DNA of 19,167 nt. It comes from Deltaproteobacteria bacterium (lineage in GTDB: Bacteria > Desulfobacterota > GWC2-55-46 > DRQE01). Of the stretch, positions 14,361 to 19,167 are shown one piece after another; the first letter of the stretch is position 1; the number at the start of each line of letters is the position of its first letter. The translations under genes and the position numbers were made by a program. The stretch lies in assembly GCA_016219165.1 (NCBI GenBank), contig JACRCB010000071.1, positions 1 through 19,167 of the forward strand, in the 5' to 3' direction. Under the pieces are notes generated by a model that saw nothing but the letters and a program-made list of their open reading frames with translations, was not told where the DNA came from and ran no database searches.

Positions 14361-14854
14361 CTTTCCCCCATCTTTCTGACATCCCCTCTGTCCGTAAGGA
14401 GGTCCATCAGTTCACAGACGTTCCTCCCAAGCCCCGGGTGGATAAGAGACGGCGCTATCTCGCAGAGCGGCGTCATCACAAACCCCCTCTTATGGGCGAG
14501 CGGGTGGGGTATCTTTAAACCCTCCCTGTCTATGATTTCGTCGCCGTAGAATATTATATCGAGGTCTATGACCCTCGGGCCCCAGCGCCCGGACGAAGGG
14601 GTTCTCCCCATGTCCTTTTCTATTGCCTTCAGGAAAAGAAGCAGCCTTATCGGGGGGCGGGAGGTCTCGACCTCAATAACGCAATTTATGAAATCGGGCT
14701 GACCGGCCTTTCCCCACGGCCGCGTTTCGTAAAATGAGGATTTTTTGATGAGGGAAATCTTATGGCCTTGGGTGATTGCACCTATGGCCCTGTCGCAGTT
14801 CCCTGCCCTCTCGCCGATATTCGAACCTATGGATATGAAGACCCTTTTTCGCAT
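14357..14854 (-). CDS. folK: 2-amino-4-hydroxy-6-hydroxymethyldihydropteridine diphosphokinase (HPPK)
   Basis: HPPK transfers pyrophosphate from ATP to 6-hydroxymethyl-dihydropterin in folate synthesis. The 165-residue protein begins VFISIGSNIGERAGN, contains SSFYETRPWGKAGQPDFINCVIEVET, and has the signature GRWGPRVIDLDIIFYGDE followed by LKIPHPLAHKRGFVMTPLCEIAP. All expected substrate-binding elements are present and the length is normal. folP and folB are not adjacent. It shares a 4-nt overlap with the downstream YHS-like gene. It is separated from dapL upstream by 122 nt of hairpin-rich sequence, so it may have its own promoter, although I could not identify one. Confidence 0.95.
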   Translation of the reverse strand: MRKRVFISIGSNIGERAGNCDRAIGAITQGHKISLIKKSSFYETRPWGKAGQPDFINCVIEVETSRPPIRLLLFLKAIEKDMGRTPSSGRWGPRVIDLDIIFYGDEIIDREGLKIPHPLAHKRGFVMTPLCEIAPSLIHPGLGRNVCELMDLLTDRGDVRKMGER

Positions 14855-14883
14855 TCCCTCTCACCCAACCCTCTCCGGGAAAA

Positions 14884-14898
14884 CCACTCTAAGAGTGG
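14884..14898 (-). terminator. Hairpin between dapL and folK followed by TTTT
   Basis: On the minus strand CCACTC-TTA-GAGTGG is a perfect 6-bp hairpin directly followed by TTTT (14883-14880 region). It could weakly terminate the arg/FAH/dapL transcript before folK or attenuate read-through. Confidence 0.4.
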
Positions 14899-14924
14899 GT
14901 CAGGGGAACCGGGGTTATTTTTTA

Positions 14925-14973
14925 GGAGTCCTTCCGGAAGGAAGGGCTAAACCCCCGCTTTCACGGGGACTCC
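14925..14973. repeat. Compound palindromic structure at the end of dapL
   Basis: GGAGTCC (14925-14931) and GGACTCC (14967-14973) form an outer stem. Inside it are the perfect palindrome CCTTCCGGAAGG (14930-14941) and a CCCCG/CGGGG hairpin (14953-14957/14964-14968). It begins 4 nt after the dapL stop on the minus strand. This is likely a multi-hairpin 3' end or a short dispersed repeat. Confidence 0.55.
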
Positions 14974-14976
14974 AAT

Positions 14977-16212
14977 TTAAAACCTGAGCCCCAACCCCTT
15001 AAGCCTCTTCCCCATCTCCTCTATCACCCTGTGCTCATCTTCCTTGTCCTTTGCCTCGAACGTGGCCGAAAACCTCAGATACCTCCCGGCATCGTCCCAC
15101 GGCACGGTCGATATGAGGGCCTCTTTTATGAGATACTCGGCCGCGTCCTCCGCGCCCGCGAATTTCACCCCGCCCTTTGCAAAAGACGGCGCGCCGGCAT
15201 AGAGATAGAACGAACCGCCCGGCATCTTTGCGGAGAACCCGGCTTCCGTAAGAGATTCGACCATGAGGGAAAGCCTTCTCTTGTACTTTATAACTATCTT
15301 CTCCGTGATATCGGGGTGCTTCAAAGCGTATATGCCAGCCTTCTGGATGGCCATGAACTGGCCTGAATCGAAGTTATCCTTCACATGCGCGAACGCGCTG
15401 ATTACCGATTCGTTTCCCGCGAGGAACGCAAGCCTCCAGCCCGTCATGTTGAACGCCTTTGAAAAGGAGTGGATTTCGACCCCCACGTCCTTGGCGCCCT
15501 CCGCGGAGAGGAAAGACAGGGGCTTCGCGTCGTAGGTGAGCGCGCCGTATGCCGCGTCATGCACGACTACAATGCTATTTTCCTTCGCAAAGGAAACGGC
15601 CTCCTCGAAGAACTCCTTTGTAGCGACCGCGCCCGTCGGGTTATTGGGGTAATTGAGATACAAGAGTTTCGCGTTCTTCAATCCTTCTTTGCGTATCGCG
15701 CCGAGGTCCGGCAGGAACCCGTTCTCCTCCGATAGCGGCAGCCTTAAAACCCTTCCCCCGTTCCACTGCGCATGGGTCGCCATGACGGGATAGCCGGGCA
15801 CGGTCGTAAGGACCGCGTCCCCGGGGTTTACAAACGCGTCCGGCAGCATCGCAAGGGCGCACTTCGAGCCGATGGAATGCACCACCTCCCTGTCCGGGTC
15901 GATGCCCTCCACCCCGTAGACGTCCTTTAGATACGCCGCGGCCGCGGCCTTGAGTTCCGCTATGCCGTTGTCGGCGTAGCCCCTGTTCTCGGGCTTCCCG
16001 CACTCTATCTTCAGGGCCTCGACGACCATGTTGGAGGCCATCTCATCCGGCTCGCCGACCCCGAAATCGAGGAGTTCAACCGAGGGGTTGTTTTTCCTGG
16101 CCTCCCTCTTCGCCCTCTTTATCTTCTCGAACTTATAAACCGGCGTCCCCTTGCCGAAACCGGGGCCCCCTATCCTCTCGGCAAAAAGATTATGTATGTA
16201 ATCCTCGGGCAT
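14977..16212 (-). CDS. dapL: LL-diaminopimelate aminotransferase (class I/II PLP-dependent)
   Basis: DapL converts tetrahydrodipicolinate directly to LL-diaminopimelate using glutamate, bypassing the succinyl or acetyl steps of lysine and peptidoglycan synthesis. The 411-residue protein is a fold-type I aminotransferase, with LLDFGVGEPDEMA, the NYPNNPTGAVATKEFF motif, VVVHDAAYGAL and the PLP Lys252 in HSFSKAFNMTGWR. ISTVPWDDAGRYLRFSATFE lies near the end. The N-terminus (YIHNLFAERIGG, GFGKGTPVYKFEKIKRAKR) matches the form I remember annotated as LL-diaminopimelate aminotransferase in several bacteria. Specificity was not proven here, and another 2-oxo acid aminotransferase is possible. It starts 2 nt after the FAH gene ends, with AAAGGAGG inside that gene's last codons. 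Confidence 0.85.
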   Translation of the reverse strand: MPEDYIHNLFAERIGGPGFGKGTPVYKFEKIKRAKREARKNNPSVELLDFGVGEPDEMASNMVVEALKIECGKPENRGYADNGIAELKAAAAAYLKDVYGVEGIDPDREVVHSIGSKCALAMLPDAFVNPGDAVLTTVPGYPVMATHAQWNGGRVLRLPLSEENGFLPDLGAIRKEGLKNAKLLYLNYPNNPTGAVATKEFFEEAVSFAKENSIVVVHDAAYGALTYDAKPLSFLSAEGAKDVGVEIHSFSKAFNMTGWRLAFLAGNESVISAFAHVKDNFDSGQFMAIQKAGIYALKHPDITEKIVIKYKRRLSLMVESLTEAGFSAKMPGGSFYLYAGAPSFAKGGVKFAGAEDAAEYLIKEALISTVPWDDAGRYLRFSATFEAKDKEDEHRVIEEMGKRLKGLGLRF

Positions 16213-16214
16213 CT

Positions 16215-17009
16215 TTACAGATTGCCTCCTTTTACGGTATTTACAAGGCTCCCTATCCCCTCTATCCTCACCTCGACGCAGTCCCCCACCTCCATCTTCC
16301 CGATGCCAGAGGGCGTGCCGGTCGCTATTATATCCCCGGGAAGGAGCGTCATCACCTTCGATATGAAACTCAGAAGTTCGTATACGTTGAATATTATGTC
16401 CGTGGTCGAGGTGTCCTGCCTTTTCTCTCCGTTAAGGTAGGTCTCTATTTTCACATCGAGGGGGTTCAATCCGGTCTCTATCCACGGGCCTATGGGGGCG
16501 AATGTGTCAAACCCCTTCGCCCTCGTGAACTGCACGTCTTTAGCCTGAAGGTCCCGCGCCGTAACGTCGTTGATGCAGGTATAGCCGAGTATGTGGTCCT
16601 TTGCGGCCTCTACCCCCACGCCCTTTGCGGCCTTTCCGACGACGACGGCGAGTTCGCCCTCGTAGTCGACCCTATTCGACATCCATGAGGGATAGACAAT
16701 CTCCCCTCCCGGCCCTATGACCGCGGTCGGCGGCTTCATGAAGAGCAGCGGCTCTTCCGGGATGGGCCTGCCTAATTCCGCCGCGTGCGCCCTGTAATTT
16801 AGCCCCGCCGCGACTATCTTCGATGGGAGGACCGGGGGGAGCAGATGAACTTCCGAAAGCGGCCATGAAATATCCCCCTTCATCACCTCGACCTCCTCAA
16901 ACGTCATGGCGCATCCGAGTACATCCCAGCCTATAGCCTCAAACACCCTCTCGCCCTCTATGACGCCGGAGTGCGTTTTCCCTCCCGCGGAGAACCTCGC
17001 AAGCCTCAT
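16215..17009 (-). CDS. Fumarylacetoacetate hydrolase (FAH) family protein
   Basis: The 264-residue protein has the FAH fold. VAAGLNYRAHAAELG (66-80) and FMKPPTAVIGPGG (90-102) are followed by the metal-binding Glu117 and Glu119 in VDYEGELAVVVGKA, then Asp148 in YTCINDVTARDLQ. KGFDTFAPIGPWIET and the C-terminal LLPGDIIATGTPSGIG complete the pattern. Family members hydrolyse, isomerise or decarboxylate beta-diketo or 2-oxo acids such as acylpyruvates, oxaloacetate and homoprotocatechuate-pathway intermediates. The true substrate cannot be read from the sequence. Its ATG overlaps the argG stop by 4 nt, and dapL follows after 2 nt, so it is tightly built into an arginine/diaminopimelate operon. 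That would suit removal of a reactive oxo-acid by-product (inference). Confidence 0.88.
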   Translation of the reverse strand: MRLARFSAGGKTHSGVIEGERVFEAIGWDVLGCAMTFEEVEVMKGDISWPLSEVHLLPPVLPSKIVAAGLNYRAHAAELGRPIPEEPLLFMKPPTAVIGPGGEIVYPSWMSNRVDYEGELAVVVGKAAKGVGVEAAKDHILGYTCINDVTARDLQAKDVQFTRAKGFDTFAPIGPWIETGLNPLDVKIETYLNGEKRQDTSTTDIIFNVYELLSFISKVMTLLPGDIIATGTPSGIGKMEVGDCVEVRIEGIGSLVNTVKGGNL

Positions 17010-18217
17010 CTTTTTTTCCTTTCCGTCATCGCCTTGAGTTTAAGCCGAAGCGCGTTTATCTTTATGAACCCTTCCGCATCCTTCTGGTCGTAGACGGTAT
17101 CCTCCTCGAATGTCGCGTAATGCGGATGGTAAAGGGAATTGTTCGAACTCCTGCCGGCAACCGTAACATTCCCCTTGTAGAGTTTGAGCCTGGCGTTGCC
17201 CGTAACGCTTTTTGCCGCCTCGTCAATGAGTTTCTGCATGGCAGTCCTTTCAGGCGCGTACCAGAACCCGTAGTATACGAGTTCGGCGTAGCGCGGGGAG
17301 AGGCCGTCCCTCAAGTGCATGAGTTCCCTGTCCATTGTTATGGACTCGACCGCCCTCCGGGCCGCGTGGAGTATGGTCCCGCCGGGTGTTTCATAGACGC
17401 CGCGGGACTTCATGCCGACAAACCTGTTCTCAACGCAATCCGCCCTGCCGATTGCGTTCCTCCCCCCGAGGGTGTTGAGCCTTTCGAGAAGTTTTGCCGG
17501 AGACAACCTCTTCCCGTCAACGCTTACGGGGTTGCCGTTTTTAAAACCTATCTCGACGTAAGACGGCCTGTCCGGGGCATCCTCCGGCGAGGCCGTCATT
17601 ACAAACATATCCTCGGGAGGCTCTTTGGACACGTCCTCGAGCGCCCCGCCCTCGAAACTTAGGTGGAAGAGGTTACGGTCCACGCTGTAAGGCTTCGCCT
17701 TCGTAGCGGAGACCGGGATACCGTGCCTTTGCGCGTAATCCATCAGGTCGGTCCTGCTCCTCATCGCCCACTCCCTCCACGGCGCAATGACCTTTATATG
17801 GGGGTCTATCGAATAATATGCAAGCTCGAACCTCACCTGGTCGTTACCCTTGCCGGTTGCGCCGTGGGCCACGGCGTCCGCCCCGCATTTCCTGGCCACG
17901 TCCATCTGCGCCTTTGCTATGAGGGGCCTCGCAATCGAGGTCCCCATAAGATACCCCCCCTCGTAAACGGCGCCCGCCCGGAGCATCGGAAATACAAAAT
18001 CACGGACGAATTCCTCTTTAAGGTCTTTTATGTAAACCTCTTTTGCGCCTGTCTTGAGCGCTTTCGCCCTCAGGGACTTAACCTCCCCTCCCTGGCCTAT
18101 GTCCGCCGCAAAGGCTATGACCTCGCAGCCATATTCCTCCTTGAGCCACTTGATGATTACGGAGGTATCGAGCCCGCCGGAATACGCAAGGACAACCTTT
18201 TTAACGCTTCCCTTCAT
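17006..18217 (-). CDS. argG: Argininosuccinate synthase
   Basis: ArgG joins citrulline and aspartate with ATP to give argininosuccinate. The 403-residue protein starts with the P-loop-like AYSGGLDTS (10-18), followed by AFAADIGQGGE. Further family segments are YLMGTSIARPLIAK, VAHGATGKGNDQVRFEL, VIAPWREW, NLFHLSFEGGALED, IGRADCVENRFVGMKSRGVYETPGGTIL and LYKGNVTVAGRSS. Length and motifs are complete. ATG at 18217 is 4 nt after AAGGAG. It lies downstream of argF across 125 nt and overlaps the FAH gene by 4 nt. argH, the usual next step, is not in the window. Confidence 0.97.
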   Translation of the reverse strand: MKGSVKKVVLAYSGGLDTSVIIKWLKEEYGCEVIAFAADIGQGGEVKSLRAKALKTGAKEVYIKDLKEEFVRDFVFPMLRAGAVYEGGYLMGTSIARPLIAKAQMDVARKCGADAVAHGATGKGNDQVRFELAYYSIDPHIKVIAPWREWAMRSRTDLMDYAQRHGIPVSATKAKPYSVDRNLFHLSFEGGALEDVSKEPPEDMFVMTASPEDAPDRPSYVEIGFKNGNPVSVDGKRLSPAKLLERLNTLGGRNAIGRADCVENRFVGMKSRGVYETPGGTILHAARRAVESITMDRELMHLRDGLSPRYAELVYYGFWYAPERTAMQKLIDEAAKSVTGNARLKLYKGNVTVAGRSSNNSLYHPHYATFEEDTVYDQKDAEGFIKINALRLKLKAMTERKKR

Positions 18218-18268
18218 ATTGCTCCTTCCATCTGTCGTAAAAGACGTTCCTTATGGCCGCCGCGGGTT

Positions 18269-18338
18269 AGAGGCGCTTTGCCAGACTGAGCGCGGCCAAC
18301 TAGAGCCCGGCGCGAAGCGACGATAAGAAGCGGCCTCT
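18269..18338. repeat. Long-range stem in the argF-argG interval
   Basis: AGAGGC-GCTT (18269-18278) pairs with AAGC-G-GCCTCT (18328-18338): 10 bp with one bulged base enclosing about 50 nt that contain further GC-rich self-complementary pieces. It fills most of the 125-nt gap between argF and argG. It may be a folded RNA spacer influencing the argF/argG ratio, or a dispersed repeat. I recognise no known riboswitch and see no T run. Confidence 0.4.
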
Positions 18339-18342
18339 GGCG

Positions 18343-19068
18343 TCATCCCGTTAAAAGGCTCTCGAGTATGGCCTTCTGGATATGGAGCCTGTTCCCGGCC
18401 TCGTCCCATACCGCCGAGTTCTTACCCTCGAGCACCTCTTCGGTTATCTCCTCTCCCCTGTGCGCGGGCAGACAGTGCATTACCATAGCGTCCTTCTTTG
18501 CGAGGGCGAGCACCTCTGAATTTATCTGGTAGCCCTTGAACGCCGCGAGGCGTTTCTTCCTCTCTTTTTCAAAACCCATGCTCGCCCAGACGTCGGTGGT
18601 GAGGACGTCGGCGTCTTTTGCGGCCTCTTTAACGCCCATGGAGAGTTCGACCCTCCCATGGCGGAGTTTCGCCTCTTTCAAGACCTCTTTATCAGGCAGA
18701 TACCCCTTGGGGCACGCAAGTTTGAGTTCAAACCCGAGGATGGATGCGGCCTCTATCCATGAGTTCGCCATGTTATTCCCGTCCCCTATCCACGCAAATT
18801 TAAGCCCCTTGTATCCGCCCTTCCTCTCGACTACGGTCATGATATCGGCCAGGACCTGACAGGGATGGTGCATATCCGTAAGGCCGTTTATGACAGGGAC
18901 GGTGGAATATTGCGCAAACTCTTCTATTATCCCGTGGCCGAACGTCCTTACGACAACCCCGTCGACGTAGCGGGACATAACACGGGCCGTGTCTTTTACC
19001 GGCTCACCCCTGCCCATCTGCGAGTCCGCGGAGCTTATGAATAAGGCATTCCCGCCCAACTGATACAT
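18343..19068 (-). CDS. argF: Ornithine carbamoyltransferase, main ORF downstream of an in-frame TAG
   Basis: ArgF condenses ornithine and carbamoyl phosphate to citrulline, the substrate of ArgG next door. This piece begins at MYQLGGNALFIS, which in intact enzymes is internal and follows the STRTRVSFE segment. It contains GRGEPVKDTARVMSRYVDGVVVRTFGH, DMHHPCQVLADIMTV (the HPCQ motif), FAWIGDGNNMANSW, LTTDVWASMGFE and MHCLPAHRGEEI, and ends with a normal C-terminus. The ATG at 19068 is not the native start: the frame upstream encodes the carbamoyl-phosphate-binding region, and no Shine-Dalgarno sequence precedes this ATG. If the TAG at 19075-19077 is real, the gene is broken and arginine synthesis would need another ArgF. 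Confidence 0.92.
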   Translation of the reverse strand: MYQLGGNALFISSADSQMGRGEPVKDTARVMSRYVDGVVVRTFGHGIIEEFAQYSTVPVINGLTDMHHPCQVLADIMTVVERKGGYKGLKFAWIGDGNNMANSWIEAASILGFELKLACPKGYLPDKEVLKEAKLRHGRVELSMGVKEAAKDADVLTTDVWASMGFEKERKKRLAAFKGYQINSEVLALAKKDAMVMHCLPAHRGEEITEEVLEGKNSAVWDEAGNRLHIQKAILESLLTG

Positions 19069-19074
19069 CGCGCT

Positions 19075-19077
19075 CTA
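19075..19077 (-). other. argF: In-frame TAG inside argF
   Basis: On the minus strand the codons read S-T-R-T-R-V-S-F, then TAG, then S-A-M-Y-Q-L-G-G, collinear with ornithine carbamoyltransferases, where this position is a conserved Glu (GAG). A single G-to-T change explains it. No gene in the window uses TAG as its normal stop. Confidence 0.9.
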
Positions 19078-19167
19078 GAAAGAGACGCGCGTCCTGGTCG
19101 ATGGCTTTTCTAATACGAGGGCAAGGGACTTTCCCATAAGAGGGGTCTGGGGTATGCCCTTGCCGGA
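19078..19167 (-). pseudogene. argF: argF upstream segment, partial at the window edge
   Basis: The 30 codons before the TAG translate as SGKGIPQTPLMGKSLALVLE followed by KPSTRTRVSF. They include the carbamoyl-phosphate-binding STRTR motif and are in the same frame as the downstream ORF. The native start lies off the window. Marked as a pseudogene part only because of the stop codon that follows. Confidence 0.85.

Overview
The window is ordinary core-genome sequence from a moderately GC-rich bacterium. It carries a housekeeping sigma factor, a full-length SMC, lower-glycolysis genes, pyruvate phosphate dikinase, LL-diaminopimelate aminotransferase, HPPK and arginine biosynthesis genes. Coding is dense, with heavy use of ATA (Ile) and AGG (Arg), canonical stops (TGA and TAA) and strong GGAGG ribosome binding sites. 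A Desulfobacterota- or Nitrospirota-like lineage would fit, but no rRNA or other decisive marker is present, so this is only a guess. I see no phage genes, transposase, CRISPR array, tRNA or rRNA.

Layout. (1) 1-484, minus: start of a membrane-anchored ferredoxin-type protein that probably continues into an FAD/NAD(P) oxidoreductase off the window. (2) 656-2155, minus: rpoD with its own sigma-70-type promoter and a terminator, divergent from (3) ppdK at 2408-5104, plus, which is cut by an in-frame TGA. (4) smc (5347-8865) and a Roadblock/LC7 protein (8920-9288), plus. (5) A small TSUP permease (9384-9746, minus), convergent to it, with a perfect 18-bp inverted repeat between them and a GC-rich leader upstream. 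(6) A plus-strand cluster aroD-gapA-pgk-tpiA (10052-13894), ending in a nested palindromic REP/MITE-like element. (7) A long minus-strand block: argF (cut by an in-frame TAG), argG, an FAH-family hydrolase, dapL, then folK and a small YHS-like membrane protein.

How the genes work together. gapA-pgk-tpiA and ppdK together cover triose phosphate to phosphoglycerate and pyruvate-PEP interconversion, so the window holds much of a reversible lower glycolysis/gluconeogenesis module. aroD draws on the same PEP-dependent shikimate route. argF and argG catalyse consecutive steps of arginine synthesis. dapL supplies meso-diaminopimelate precursor for lysine and peptidoglycan, and folK supplies folate. 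smc and possibly the Roadblock protein act in chromosome or cell organisation.

The most interesting signal is not a new system. It is a set of lesions in otherwise well-conserved genes: ppdK has TGA where relatives have Gly (GGA), argF has TAG where relatives have Glu (GAG), and the first gene has ATT where an ATG start is expected. All three equal a single G-to-T change on the coding strand. TGA is a working stop in many neighbouring genes, so code reassignment does not explain it. Real pseudogenisation, oxidative-damage-type sequence error or strain heterogeneity must be told apart with reads.
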